Of a stretch of DNA of 64,000 nt, positions 27,802 through 36,345 are shown piece by piece. The translations under genes and the position numbers were made by a program. A model generated the notes under the pieces. The model worked only from the letters and a program-made list of their open reading frames with translations, was not told the origin of the DNA and did no database searches. Origin of the DNA: Tautonia rosea (GTDB lineage Bacteria; Planctomycetota; Planctomycetia; Isosphaerales; Isosphaeraceae); the NCBI RefSeq assembly GCF_012958305.1, contig NZ_JABBYO010000014.1:62001-126000 (forward strand). The letters run 5' to 3'. Numbering within the stretch: the first letter of the stretch is position 1; the number at the start of each line of letters is the position of its first letter.

Positions 27802-28332
27802 TTAGGACAGGTCGCGTACCGCCTGATCGAGTGTCCTCGCCAACTCATCGGGCCTCTGGGTCCCGATGAGGAGGGTCGAGCCGTCGTGCAGGGTTATTCG
27901 AACACCCTGATCTCCCCTTGCCGTGAAGACGCGGTCGCCATTTCGACTCCGAAGGAATCCCCAGCCGCCACAATCTGCCAGAGGGCGGTATCGAACTGGT
28001 TCAACGCCCCGAATCTCGGTCAAGGGCACGACGTGCCGGTAGGTTGGCACCAGGCCAAACCAGATGCGAAGCTCTGTCGGCGACACTTCCGTGGTCATCC
28101 GAAGCAGTCCGACGACGAGCATCGGTGGCACACTGAGTCCCACGGCAATGGCCAGAGGAAACCCCCGGTGCATGCGAAGGTCGTCAATCAGGCTATTCGG
28201 GTCATAGGACCACAGTACCGCGCCAAGCGCAAGCCCTGCCATGCCGAGAAGGACCGCGTAGATCCAGCCGTGGAACCACTGCTCCTCCCGGTAGATCGCC
28301 ACCGGGGATCGGTTCACCATCACGATCGACAC
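27802..28332 (-). CDS. Membrane protein with PH-like domain, hypothetical
   Basis: A 176-residue protein with two membrane helices near the N-terminus (WIYAVLLGMAGLALGAVLW and FPLAIAVGLSVPPMLVVGLL). A C-terminal beta-rich domain follows (RIWFGLVPTYRHVVPLTEIR; GVRITLHDGSTLLIGTQRPD) that resembles bacterial PH-like (bPH2/YdbT type) domains. Function unknown. Only three bases separate it from the upstream isomerase gene on the same strand, so they are surely cotranscribed. The closing TQRPDELARTLDQAV helix is typical of this architecture. Confidence 0.75.
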   Translation of the reverse strand: MSIVMVNRSPVAIYREEQWFHGWIYAVLLGMAGLALGAVLWSYDPNSLIDDLRMHRGFPLAIAVGLSVPPMLVVGLLRMTTEVSPTELRIWFGLVPTYRHVVPLTEIRGVEPVRYRPLADCGGWGFLRSRNGDRVFTARGDQGVRITLHDGSTLLIGTQRPDELARTLDQAVRDLS

Positions 28333-28335
28333 GGC

Positions 28336-29187
28336 TTAGCCCTCCGCCTCCGGTGCCTCGGATTCGGGTAGCGTCAACCAGTCTCCCAGCGTTCGTTCCA
28401 TCGCCTGCAGTGCGATACCCACCACCCGATCGGCGGGCATCTCCCAGAATAAGGGGTTCAGCACTTCAAGTGAAACCGGCCCCTGATAACCGATTCGGCC
28501 GAAATGTTCGAGAATCGGTCCCAGGGGAAGATCACCGTCTCCCGGAAAGATGCGATCCGAGTCACTCGCCAGTTCTCGGGGGACGCCACTCAGGTCGCTC
28601 AGTTGCACAAGGGCAAGGTTCTCGGCCGTCAAATATCCGAGATCCTCAAACTTGCTCGGTCCTGTGTAGTAATGGAACGCATCGAAGCAAACCCCGACGT
28701 TCGGCGCACCGCTTTGGGCAATCAGGGCAAGCGTCGTATCAAGGCTCGCACAGAAGCGGGCGGTCTTTTGGAATTCGAGGGCTAGCCGCACCCCTTTGGT
28801 CGCCGCGAGTTCGGCCGCTTCGGTGATCGATGCGGCTGACCGAGCCAGATCGTCCGGACCTGGCACGGAAACGAAGTCAGGTACCACCACCAGGGTCGGC
28901 ACCCCCAGATCGGCCAGCAGGTCGAGCCGACGCCGAAAATGGTCCCAGTGAGTGGCCCGTTCCGCTCCTTGAGAGAGCATCAACCCACCTTGAAACGAGG
29001 CTGCCACAGGACGAAGTCCCTCCCCTTCGAGCATCGATCGTGCCTCGGAAATCGAGTGGGTCCGGAGGAACTCCTCCAGCTTCGTCATCCAGAGCTCGAC
29101 GGCTTGCCAGCCAACCCGACTGTACGCGGGAAGGTCTGCCTCAAACGGCGTGCCGAGCGTCGTGGCCTGGTTGATGCACGGCTCCAT
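28336..29187 (-). CDS. Sugar phosphate isomerase/epimerase (TIM barrel)
   Basis: A 283-residue xylose-isomerase-like TIM-barrel protein (AP endonuclease 2 superfamily). Recognisable pieces are MEPCINQATTLGTPFEADLP at the start, RLALEFQKTARFCAS (metal-ligand Glu), NVGVCFDAFHYYTG (Asp and His), LVQLSDLSGVPRE and RIFPGDGDLPLGPILEH. These give the usual Glu/Asp/His metal site of epimerases and isomerases. The exact sugar or polyol substrate is unknown. I start at the ATG at 29187; the 25 residues before it are unlike the family. The downstream PH-like membrane protein gene starts after three bases. Confidence 0.87.
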   Translation of the reverse strand: MEPCINQATTLGTPFEADLPAYSRVGWQAVELWMTKLEEFLRTHSISEARSMLEGEGLRPVAASFQGGLMLSQGAERATHWDHFRRRLDLLADLGVPTLVVVPDFVSVPGPDDLARSAASITEAAELAATKGVRLALEFQKTARFCASLDTTLALIAQSGAPNVGVCFDAFHYYTGPSKFEDLGYLTAENLALVQLSDLSGVPRELASDSDRIFPGDGDLPLGPILEHFGRIGYQGPVSLEVLNPLFWEMPADRVVGIALQAMERTLGDWLTLPESEAPEAEG

Positions 29188-29300
29188 GCGAAATCCTGTC
29201 TCGTCGCTGAAGGTGAGGGTAGGGGCGGTGGGTCGTGTCTTCCGATCGGCCAAGAATCCCAATGCGTGCGATGTCGGTCTGGCCGCTCGTCCCAGGAAAA

Positions 29301-30875
29301 TCAGGATCCGATCGCTTGGATGTCGGTTGTACCGTCGAGCAGATCCTCTACCAGTCGAGATATCCCCTCCGAGGCAATGCGCTTCTGCACCAAAGAATCG
29401 CGGTCTCGGATCGTCACGGTGCCATCGGTCAGTGTCTGGCCATCCACGGTGATGCAGTACGGTGTTCCCGCCTCGTCCTGGCGGCGATAACGGCGGCCAA
29501 TCGCACCCTTCTCATCATAGAAGACATTGTGTCGTCGTTTCAGATCGCGGTAGATCGCCTCCGCCTTCTCCGGCATCCCGTCCTTCTTGACGAGTGGGAA
29601 AAGTGCCGCCTTGATCGGCGCAAACCTTGGGTGGAATTTCAAGACGGTGCGTGATTCTCCGCCCACCTCGTCCTCGGTATACGCCTCGCAGAGGAACGCC
29701 AGCGTCCCTCGATCCGCACCGGCCGACGGCTCGATCACGTGCGGCAGGAAGCGTTGCTTGGATTCTTCGTCGAAGTACGTCAGGTCTTTTCCGCTGAACT
29801 GCTGGTGCTGCTTCAGGTCGTAATCACTCCGATGGGCGATCCCTTCCAGCTCGCTGACGCCAAACGGGAACTCGTACTCGATGTCGGCCGTTGCCTTCGA
29901 GTAAAAGGCCAGCTCGTCCGGGTCGTGATCCCGGAGCCGGAGCCGATCGCTCCGCAAACCGTGCTTCACATACCAGTTGAAGCGTTCGTTCCTCCAGTAA
30001 GCATACCACTGTTCCGACTCCTCGGGACGGCAGAAGAACTCAATCTCCATCTGCTCGAACTCCCGGGACCGGAACGTGAAGTTCCTCGGCGTGATTTCAT
30101 TCCGGAAGCTCTTGCCGATCTGGGCGATCCCAAACGGCAGCTTCACCCGACTCGTGTCCACCACGTTCTTGAAGTTGGCGAAGATCCCTTGCGCCGTCTC
30201 GGGACGCAAATAGGCAATGCTCGACGCATCTTCCAGGGCCCCGACGCTCGTCTTGAACATCAGGTTGAACTGCCGAGGGGCGGTCAGCGTGCCCGGCTCG
30301 TCGGCCGCGGGTCCCAGGACACGGTCGCGCTGCTCGGGAGCGAGGTGAAGATAGAGGACCGTTGTCGCTGCGGGCGGCTCTCCCAGATTCGCCGGTTTCG
30401 TCTTCAAGAGCTTCGCCGCCTTCGGCCGCACCGCGTCCCAGGCGTCGAGCGGCGACGCGCCCACTCCCGAAACACAGACCTCGACCCAATCCGGGAACAT
30501 CCGGCCGGTTGCCCCTTCGTAGGCATGTTGGGCCGAGTGCGGGTCGGGCATCTCGCGGGCCAAACCGAAGACGTAAAGCTGGTCGGCCCGATAGCGTTCC
30601 TTCGATTGTCGGCAATCAACCATCGGGTCCACGAACCCGCCGACGTGTCCGGACGCCTCCCAGACCTTCGGGTTCATGATGATCGAGCAGTCGAGCCCGA
30701 CCATGTCATCCCGTCCCGAAACGCAGTCGCGCCACCAGGCGTCCTTGATGTTCCGCTTCAGTTCGACACCCAGCGGGCCGTAATCCCAGAAGCCGTTGAT
30801 TCCCCCGTAAATCTCGCTCGACGGGAAGATAAACCCGCGACGCTTACAAAGGGAAACGATCTTCTCCATGTCCAT
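29301..30875 (-). CDS. glyS: Glycine--tRNA ligase (alpha2 type)
   Basis: A 524-residue class II aminoacyl-tRNA synthetase charging tRNA-Gly. It is the single-chain, dimeric type also found in Thermus, archaea and eukaryotes, not the two-subunit GlyQ/GlyS type. The N-terminus carries KRRGFIFPSSEIYGGINGFW and DYGPLGVELKRN. Motif 2 and glycine-site regions are in YLRPETAQGIFANFKNVVDT and FRNEITPRNFTFRSREFEQM. The anticodon-binding domain closes the protein (LVQKRIASEGISRLVEDLLD). ATGs at 30875 and 30869 are both possible. The gene is transcribed alone. Confidence 0.95.
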   Translation of the reverse strand: MDMEKIVSLCKRRGFIFPSSEIYGGINGFWDYGPLGVELKRNIKDAWWRDCVSGRDDMVGLDCSIIMNPKVWEASGHVGGFVDPMVDCRQSKERYRADQLYVFGLAREMPDPHSAQHAYEGATGRMFPDWVEVCVSGVGASPLDAWDAVRPKAAKLLKTKPANLGEPPAATTVLYLHLAPEQRDRVLGPAADEPGTLTAPRQFNLMFKTSVGALEDASSIAYLRPETAQGIFANFKNVVDTSRVKLPFGIAQIGKSFRNEITPRNFTFRSREFEQMEIEFFCRPEESEQWYAYWRNERFNWYVKHGLRSDRLRLRDHDPDELAFYSKATADIEYEFPFGVSELEGIAHRSDYDLKQHQQFSGKDLTYFDEESKQRFLPHVIEPSAGADRGTLAFLCEAYTEDEVGGESRTVLKFHPRFAPIKAALFPLVKKDGMPEKAEAIYRDLKRRHNVFYDEKGAIGRRYRRQDEAGTPYCITVDGQTLTDGTVTIRDRDSLVQKRIASEGISRLVEDLLDGTTDIQAIGS

Positions 30876-31023
30876 CAGGTCGCGTCTCCTGGGGCAGACC
30901 TTGGCATGGGCCGCCCCGCTCTCGAAGGGGGTCATTCGGATTCAAGGCTAACGGGATCGACTCGTTGATCGAGAGGACGGGAACGCCCGCCTCATCCGGT
31001 CGTTTGTGAATCGAGTCACGATT

Positions 31024-31797
31024 CTAACCGATGCCGCCCTCTCTGGTCGCCCCCGCCCTCACAATTCGAAGCGGATCGCGCCGCAATTCCGGAACGATGC
31101 CGATCGTATCCACCGCACCGGCCTCGACGATGTCCCGTCCCAGCCCGAGTTCCGACACCCGCAGCCCTCCTCGGCCGGTGCGAAGCACCTCGTCGAGATT
31201 CTCGTTGCCAAAGGTCACGCTCAGCCAGGCTCGGGCCGAAATCCTGGCGGAGTCGTTTCCCAACGACAATCCCTCGACCCGATCCAGATGACTGGCGATG
31301 GCTCCAGCCAGCAGCGTATCTTCAAAACTGACCAAGCCATCCGTCCCCGAACAGACGATGTGGACCGTTCGAGACTCATTGCGCAGCTCCTCCCGGATCG
31401 CCCTCAGGTTGGCAAACGCTCCGATCAAGACCCGATCGGCCTCCAGGCTCGCCAGAATCGCCCTCGTCCCGTTGGTCGTGGTCATCACGACCGTCTTCCC
31501 CCGGCAGACGTCTGGAGTGAAATCTCCCGGAGAGTTGCCGAAGTCGAACCCCTCGATCGCCACCCCTTGACGCTCTCCCGCCAGCACGGCCGAACCGCTG
31601 GGCAAGGCCCGAGCCACGTCTCTCGCCTCCTCGATCTCCAGGCAAGGGATGATCGCGTCACATCCCGACGCCAGAGCCCGGACCATCACCGAGGTCGCTC
31701 GCAAGACATCGACCACCACTGCCACCCCCCCCGCCAGCGCCCCTTCGAGAATCAAGGTCGGCACCAGATGCACCTGGACCGTTGCGTTCGCACTCAT
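31024..31797 (-). CDS. comB: 2-phosphosulfolactate phosphatase (ComB family)
   Basis: A 257-residue protein of the ComB family, which in methanogens removes phosphate from 2-phosphosulfolactate on the way to coenzyme M. Family elements are VVVDVLRATSVMVRALASGC near the start, VLAGERQGVAIEGFDFGNSP, TVVMTTTNGTRAI, VHIVCSGTDGLVSFEDTLLA and the AGAIASHL helix. Bacterial members are common, and their role is uncertain because most carriers do not make coenzyme M; sulfolactate metabolism is one possibility. It lies about 150 bases downstream of nothing obviously related and beside glyS, on the same strand. Confidence 0.9.
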   Translation of the reverse strand: MSANATVQVHLVPTLILEGALAGGVAVVVDVLRATSVMVRALASGCDAIIPCLEIEEARDVARALPSGSAVLAGERQGVAIEGFDFGNSPGDFTPDVCRGKTVVMTTTNGTRAILASLEADRVLIGAFANLRAIREELRNESRTVHIVCSGTDGLVSFEDTLLAGAIASHLDRVEGLSLGNDSARISARAWLSVTFGNENLDEVLRTGRGGLRVSELGLGRDIVEAGAVDTIGIVPELRRDPLRIVRAGATREGGIG

Positions 31798-31945
31798 CGG
31801 TTGCGTTCCTTCCTTCTTGCCGGCATCGCATTTCTAGGCTTGACGGCCCTTGCTCCCGATTCGTTTCCCCTTCCCGAAACGGCCTGATCGTCGTATGGTT
31901 CCGAGCGATCATCTCCCTTCCGAACAAGACGATCTGGAGGAAGCC

Positions 31946-32377
31946 ATGGACGTCCTGCGGGAAAATGGGTTGATCACGGCCGCCAGCGTAACATTGGCCT
32001 GCGTACTTGCCGGCCTCTGTTTCGCCCAAGGCAGGCAGCAGAAAAGCTCCGGCGGTCTTCAAGTCGTCAAAGACATCATTCGTGCCGAATGTGCCGTGGA
32101 GCCAACCGACCCACCGAGCTTGAGCGTCACCGTGACTGCTATTGACCCGAGAGCCCTCCCCCAGCATCCCCGAATCATCCCGGGTAAGTATGAGTCTCCT
32201 CCAGACGACGGTATTCAGGATTTCTTTGTCGTGGCTGTCCCTGCGGAGGGCGGACAGCCGACAGAAACCGAGTTCACGGTGAAAGACACATGGAATCGGT
32301 TCCGCGACGAAGCTCCCTGGCTTCGGGGCATCCGGATCCATGGTGCGGAAGGCGCGATAACCTTGCTGGTACAGTAA
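31946..32377 (+). CDS. Hypothetical secreted or membrane-anchored small protein
   Basis: A 143-residue protein of unknown family. The chosen ATG gives MDVLRENGLITAASVTLACV and a likely signal or anchor segment ending near AGLCFAQG. The ATG is preceded by GGAGG at 31936-31940, five bases away, one of the clearest ribosome sites in the window. The mature part mentions no known motif (ECAVEPTDPPSLSVTVTAID; GIQDFFVVAVPAEGGQPTET). Longer starts upstream (31850, 31895) lack a ribosome site and put the hydrophobic segment in the interior. Confidence 0.65.
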   Translation: MDVLRENGLITAASVTLACVLAGLCFAQGRQQKSSGGLQVVKDIIRAECAVEPTDPPSLSVTVTAIDPRALPQHPRIIPGKYESPPDDGIQDFFVVAVPAEGGQPTETEFTVKDTWNRFRDEAPWLRGIRIHGAEGAITLLVQ

Positions 32378-32413
32378 AGTGACGAATTGTTCATCTGATT
32401 CGTCCTCTTCTCC

Positions 32414-33217
32414 ATGACTTTTCCCCGACGCGCAGGTGCACGGATGCCCGAGCCCAAGGGACGATCGCTGCCGCTTTCCGGCCCCCGCCGGTTCATCCTG
32501 GACATGATGCACTATGCGTCAAAGGTCCCCTCGGTGCCGGTCGGCCGGACAATGAATCTCGGCCCCCTGGCCGACGCCCGGCGCGCCCACCCGCTACGGC
32601 CGTCGTGGGCGGTCCTCTTTCTCAAGGGGTTTGGGATCGTCTGCGACGCTCACCCACCTTTGCGACGGGCATTGCTCAGCGTCCCGCATCTCAGGTTGTA
32701 CGAACACCCGTTTTCAATCGCCTCGCTGGCCATGGAACGGGAGCACGACGGAGAACCCGTCATCGTCGTTGGTCTGTTTCGAGCCCCCGAACGGCAACCG
32801 ATCGCCGAGCTTCAAAAAGCGCTCGACGAGTACCGAACCTGGCCGATCGAAAAGGTTGGCTTTTTCCGCCAGATGCTCCGAATCAGTAGCTATCCCGCCC
32901 CGATCCGACGCTTCCTCTGGTGGTCGACGCTCCACGTCTCAGGACCGAAGCGCGCAAAGCGGCTCGGCACCTTCGGTCTTTCCAGCTACGGAAGCCTCGG
33001 GGCCGAGTCGTATCACCCGATCAGCCCCTTGACTACGACCTTGACCTATGGCCCGATTGACGCGAGCGGCCGAGTCACCGTCAAGCTGATCTACGACCAC
33101 CGCATACTCGACGGCGCCCAGATCGCCCGACGCCTGGCCGATCTGGAAGCCGCCTTGCTCGGCCCCGTCCGAGACGAGTTGCTTGCCGATCAAGCTCCCC
33201 AACGCGAAGCGGCCTGA
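32414..33217 (+). CDS. Stand-alone E2-like acyltransferase domain protein
   Basis: A 267-residue protein related to the catalytic domain of 2-oxo-acid dehydrogenase E2 subunits (chloramphenicol-acetyltransferase fold). The diagnostic motif near the C-terminus is YDHRILDGAQIARRLADLEA; H229 and D233 are the catalytic pair in the DHRxxDG pattern. There is no lipoyl domain, no peripheral-subunit-binding domain and no E1/E3 gene nearby, so it cannot be a normal complex subunit. It may acylate a small molecule or protein. An alternative ATG at 32444 gives MPEPKGRSLPLSGPRRFILD. It follows the preceding small gene after 36 bases, probably in one transcript. Confidence 0.78.
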   Translation: MTFPRRAGARMPEPKGRSLPLSGPRRFILDMMHYASKVPSVPVGRTMNLGPLADARRAHPLRPSWAVLFLKGFGIVCDAHPPLRRALLSVPHLRLYEHPFSIASLAMEREHDGEPVIVVGLFRAPERQPIAELQKALDEYRTWPIEKVGFFRQMLRISSYPAPIRRFLWWSTLHVSGPKRAKRLGTFGLSSYGSLGAESYHPISPLTTTLTYGPIDASGRVTVKLIYDHRILDGAQIARRLADLEAALLGPVRDELLADQAPQREAA

Positions 33218-33250
33218 TCGCCCCGTTCCAGAGGAAAAGGACGATCAGGC
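33212..33250. terminator. Hairpin between convergent genes
   Basis: GCCTGATCG at 33212-33220 pairs perfectly with CGATCAGGC at 33242-33250 across a 21-nt loop. It includes the stop codon of the E2-like gene and precedes the end of the minus-strand membrane protein gene. There is no T run, so termination is only a suggestion. Confidence 0.35.
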
Positions 33251-33281
33251 GGGTCAAATCAGGACTGGTCGAACACCAGCA

Positions 33282-34151
33282 TCAAACCTCCTGACCCGGA
33301 ATCCGAACCTGGAGCTGACTCATCAACCGCTTCAGTTGATCCTCTTTCGAGTTGATGAACAGCACGTGATCGAGAGTCACCACCCGATCATTCGTCGAGA
33401 AGTTCAGGACGAGACGCCCAGCCCCGAGCCCAAGCAGGAATTCCAGGATGTCCGGAATCTCCTTCGAGAACTTCAACTGAATCGTCGGATAGCGGTCGAG
33501 ATCGCTCAACGGGCCGTGGTGATGCAACACCTCGTTCGGGCGAATTTCCCAGTAGTCGAGGTATCGCGTCGCCCAGATGATCGCGTACATCACCGCCTGA
33601 ATGAACGCGATCGCAAAGAAGAAGCCCGCGTTGGCCGCGAAGTAAAGATGCCTGGAGAGCGCCGTCAAAGGAGACAGGAAGTCGACCCCCTGCGACGCCA
33701 GGTAGAGCAGCAAGAAGGTCAATGTCAGAGCGAACAGGATCACCGCAATCAGCGTGAACCTGGGGAAATCGAGCGACATGACCATCATGTTCACGGCGAA
33801 CACAATCAGAAACACCGCTCCGAAAATGTTCTGCCAGCTCGAAAAACGTCGAGCTCCCGGAGGGGGCACCTCGATCTCCGCCACCTGTTCCGCTTCGACC
33901 TGACCCTCGGCCACCTGGGCCCCTTCTCCCTGACCTTCTTCGGCGGCCTGAACCACTTCCACCGCCTCGGGCGTGACCGGAGGTTCGGGAGTCGTCTCAA
34001 GATCACCGACAATGAGCATGCCTGTCCCACAAATCAGTGCAAACACCATCGTGGGCCAAAGGAAAATGACCTTTGGATATGAGAAGATCTTGACAGATTC
34101 GATCTGCTGAGATGGCTGCCTCTGATCTTTTGCGGTCGGGTCCGAGGCCAT
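33282..34151 (-). CDS. Hypothetical multi-pass membrane protein
   Basis: A 289-residue integral membrane protein without a recognised domain. From the ATG at 34151 there is a cytosolic start (MASDPTAKDQRQPSQQIESV), a first helix (VIFLWPTMVFALICGTGMLI) and an acidic, Glu/Val/Ala-rich loop of about 60 residues (VQAAEEGQGEGAQVAEGQVE). Three or four helices follow, then a soluble C-terminal domain of about 100 residues (YWEIRPNEVLHHHGPLSDLD; LVLNFSTNDRVVTLDHVLFI) that may form a small beta domain. I reject 31 upstream residues in frame as untranslated leader. No neighbour hints at a role. Confidence 0.75.
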   Translation of the reverse strand: MASDPTAKDQRQPSQQIESVKIFSYPKVIFLWPTMVFALICGTGMLIVGDLETTPEPPVTPEAVEVVQAAEEGQGEGAQVAEGQVEAEQVAEIEVPPPGARRFSSWQNIFGAVFLIVFAVNMMVMSLDFPRFTLIAVILFALTLTFLLLYLASQGVDFLSPLTALSRHLYFAANAGFFFAIAFIQAVMYAIIWATRYLDYWEIRPNEVLHHHGPLSDLDRYPTIQLKFSKEIPDILEFLLGLGAGRLVLNFSTNDRVVTLDHVLFINSKEDQLKRLMSQLQVRIPGQEV

Positions 34152-34469
34152 CGCGTGCAACTCCTGATCGGAAAACAATAAAGGGACATTGCGGCATTCT
34201 GCTGAGGTTGTCAGCGAGCCTCCAGCGAATTTCGCTGGGAGCATCGTAACGGCGGTCAGGCTTCACCGGAAGCCCCCGCCGCTCTCACTCCGAGACAGCC
34301 AGAATCGGCCGTAAAGGTCATTCGTCGCCCATCGCCAACCATTCAGCAAGCTCTCCCTCCTCATTCCGAACAACTTGACCCGCACTGGCCTTTACCATGC
34401 GCTCGAAACGAGACCAGCCACCCCTCGCGGCATCCTCGGCAATTCGTTACGATCAAACTCCTTCCTTCG
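34152..34469. other. 318-base region between divergent genes
   Basis: This lies between the membrane protein gene (minus) and the selenocysteine tRNA (plus). It contains a short palindromic hairpin, CCAGCGA ATT TCGCTGG, in the leader of the minus-strand gene around 34221-34237. A TACGAT at 34448-34453 could serve as -10 box for the tRNA. No convincing -35 box or protein gene is visible. Confidence 0.45.
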
Positions 34470-34566
34470 GGGAGCGGACGCACGGCTGGTGCCGGCCCTG
34501 GTCTTCAAAACCAGTTGGGCGGCCTGGAGACAGGTCGTCGGTGGGTTCGATTCCCATACGCTCCCG
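34470..34566 (+). tRNA. selC: tRNA-Sec (UCA anticodon)
   Basis: A selenocysteine tRNA of 97 nt. The acceptor arm GGGAGCGG (34470-34477) pairs with ACGCTCCC (34558-34565): seven Watson-Crick pairs and a G-A mismatch at the eighth position, with G as discriminator. The anticodon arm is CTGGT-CTTCAAA-ACCAG, anticodon TCA. The long variable arm CGGCCTG-GAGA-CAGGTCG has seven pairs including one G-T. The T arm is GTGGG-TTCGATT-CCCAT. The extra acceptor pair, long variable arm and UCA anticodon together are specific to tRNA-Sec. CCA is not encoded. The organism must therefore read some UGA codons as selenocysteine; selA, selB and a selenoprotein are not in this window. Confidence 0.93.
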
Positions 34567-34662
34567 TGGTATTGTGCGTTTGCGATTTCAGTCGCTGTTG
34601 CGCTCGACCCGCGGGCCTTGCGTTGCCGACGTACGCGAGCCATTCCTCTCTCGGGGTCGAGC

Positions 34663-35172
34663 ATGATCGACGCCTTCTGGCAACTGCTCGTTGATGCCAT
34701 TGGTCCCGATCTTGCAGAGTTCGGCGAGGTTTCCCGCCTGATCCAAACGATGTTTCGCCTCGGCATCGCCGCCCTGCTCGGAGGCGTGCTCGGTCTGGAA
34801 CGAACCCTCCGGTCTCGATCGGCGGGGATGAGAACGTTCATGCTGGTCGCAGTCGGCTCTGCCGCCTTCGTTCTCATCGCCGAGTTGATCGGTATCTCAG
34901 GAGGTGACCTGAGTCGGGTCGTCCAGGGGCTCTTGACCGGGGTCGGATTTCTGGGTGCGGGGGTCATCTTCCGATCGAGCGATCGGTCCCATGCCCATGG
35001 CCTGACGACCGCAGCCGGCATTTGGCTGACCGCGTCGCTCGGCATGGCGGTCGGCTTCGGTCGCCCGGCCTCCGCATTGCTCATCACCCTGCTGGCCCTT
35101 CTCATCCTGTCACCATTTGGAAGACGCCTTGAGCTTGCAATCAAGGCCCGCACCCGTCGTCAGCAGAAATGA
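34663..35172 (+). CDS. MgtC/SapB family membrane protein
   Basis: A 169-residue membrane protein of the MgtC/SapB family, linked in other bacteria to growth at low magnesium and to modulation of ATP synthase. The family core is clear: MFRLGIAALLGGVLGLERTL, RSRSAGMRTFMLVAVGSAAF, VVQGLLTGVGFLGAGVIFRS and HGLTTAAGIWLTASLGMAVG. About four to five helices span the membrane. It lacks the C-terminal soluble domain present in longer members. Start at the ATG 34663, 97 bases after the selenocysteine tRNA; the longer upstream frame runs through the tRNA and is not coding. Confidence 0.92.
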   Translation: MIDAFWQLLVDAIGPDLAEFGEVSRLIQTMFRLGIAALLGGVLGLERTLRSRSAGMRTFMLVAVGSAAFVLIAELIGISGGDLSRVVQGLLTGVGFLGAGVIFRSSDRSHAHGLTTAAGIWLTASLGMAVGFGRPASALLITLLALLILSPFGRRLELAIKARTRRQQK

Positions 35173-35278
35173 CCTGACCAGTGCTTCATCGAACGTTCGG
35201 GCACCCTCCGAAGTGTTGTTTCCCGAAACTGTGTAAACGGTTCAGTGACTCCTCGAACTTCATTGGAGAAGACCCTCG

Positions 35279-36277
35279 ATGCACCATCGTACTCTTGGCA
35301 AGAGTGGGCTAGGTGTTTCGGCCATCGGCCTGGGATGCTGGGGAATGTCTGGTTCGTATGGGCCTGCCGATGAGGCTGAGTCCGAAGCCACGTTACGCCT
35401 CGCCCTCGACCGCGGCATCACCCTCATCGATACCGCTGACTCCTACGGCGAGAACGGACACAACGAGTCACTCGTCGGTCGGGTCCTCGCCAGCCGTCGC
35501 TCCGAATTCGTCCTCGCCACCAAGACCGGATGGGTCAAGCGTCCCGGACCCGACGGCACCGAGACGGTCGGCGTCGATGGTCGCCCCGATCGCATCCGAT
35601 CCGCCTGCGACGCGAGCCTGGCCCGACTCAACACCGACGTGATCGACCTCTACTACCTTCACCGGATCGATCCCGATGTCCCCGTCGAGGAGTCCGTCGG
35701 GGCGATGGCTGAACTGGTCGCACAGGGGAAGGTCCGTGCCCTCGGGCTGTCCGAGGTCTCCGAAGCCACGCTCCGGCGCGCTCATGCCGTCCATCCGATC
35801 GCCGCTTTGCAATCGGAATACTCGCTCTGGACCCGTGAGCCTGAAGCTGACGTGATGCCGGCCTGTCGAGAGCTCGGCATCGCATTCGTCCCATTCAGTC
35901 CCCTCGGTCGAGGATTCCTCACCGGAGCCCTGACCAGTCGAAACGCCATCTCCGAAGGCGACTGGCGAGCCGGCAATCCTCGATTCACCGACGAGAATCT
36001 TGCCCGCAACCTCGCCTTACTCCGACCTTTGGAGGAGATCGGCCAGGCGCACGCTGTCCAGCCCGCGCAGATCGCGCTGGCCTGGGTCCTCGCTCAGGGA
36101 GATCAGGTCGTCCCGATCCCCGGCATGAAGCGACGCACCCACCTTGAAGCCAATATTCAGGCTGTTGAGGTGGTCCTGACCCCCGGCGAACTCGAACGCC
36201 TTAACGCGTCCTTTCCCCCTGGCATCGCCGCAGGAAATCGCTACACCCCCGAAGTCGCCTACTGGGCTGGGCGATAA
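35279..36277 (+). CDS. Aldo/keto reductase
   Basis: A 332-residue NADPH-dependent oxidoreductase of the aldo/keto reductase family (AKR13/YakC-like). The TIM barrel begins with LGKSGLGVSAIGLGCWGMSG. The catalytic tetrad is visible as Asp in TLIDTADSYGENGHNE, Tyr in the same segment, Lys in VLATKTGWVKRPG and His in DLYYLHRIDPDVPVEE. The cofactor-binding end carries VPIPGMKRRTHLEANIQAVE. It reduces aldehydes or ketones; the natural substrate is unknown. It is a single-gene unit, ending in hairpins shared with the convergent lactonase gene. Confidence 0.93.
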   Translation: MHHRTLGKSGLGVSAIGLGCWGMSGSYGPADEAESEATLRLALDRGITLIDTADSYGENGHNESLVGRVLASRRSEFVLATKTGWVKRPGPDGTETVGVDGRPDRIRSACDASLARLNTDVIDLYYLHRIDPDVPVEESVGAMAELVAQGKVRALGLSEVSEATLRRAHAVHPIAALQSEYSLWTREPEADVMPACRELGIAFVPFSPLGRGFLTGALTSRNAISEGDWRAGNPRFTDENLARNLALLRPLEEIGQAHAVQPAQIALAWVLAQGDQVVPIPGMKRRTHLEANIQAVEVVLTPGELERLNASFPPGIAAGNRYTPEVAYWAGR

Positions 36278-36345
36278 CGCACCAAGACCCCAGTAACGGT
36301 TCCTCACTACCGTTCCTGAGGCGAATGATCAGGACGCCTCTCCAT

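Noticed and set aside
29739-30968. 409-residue plus-strand frame opposite glyS
   Set aside because: A high-GC shadow of a well-supported gene; Arg/Pro/His-rich composition with no recognisable domain.
31850-31945. Longer starts for the small secreted protein
   Set aside because: The GGAGG five bases before 31946 and the position of the hydrophobic segment favour the shorter form.
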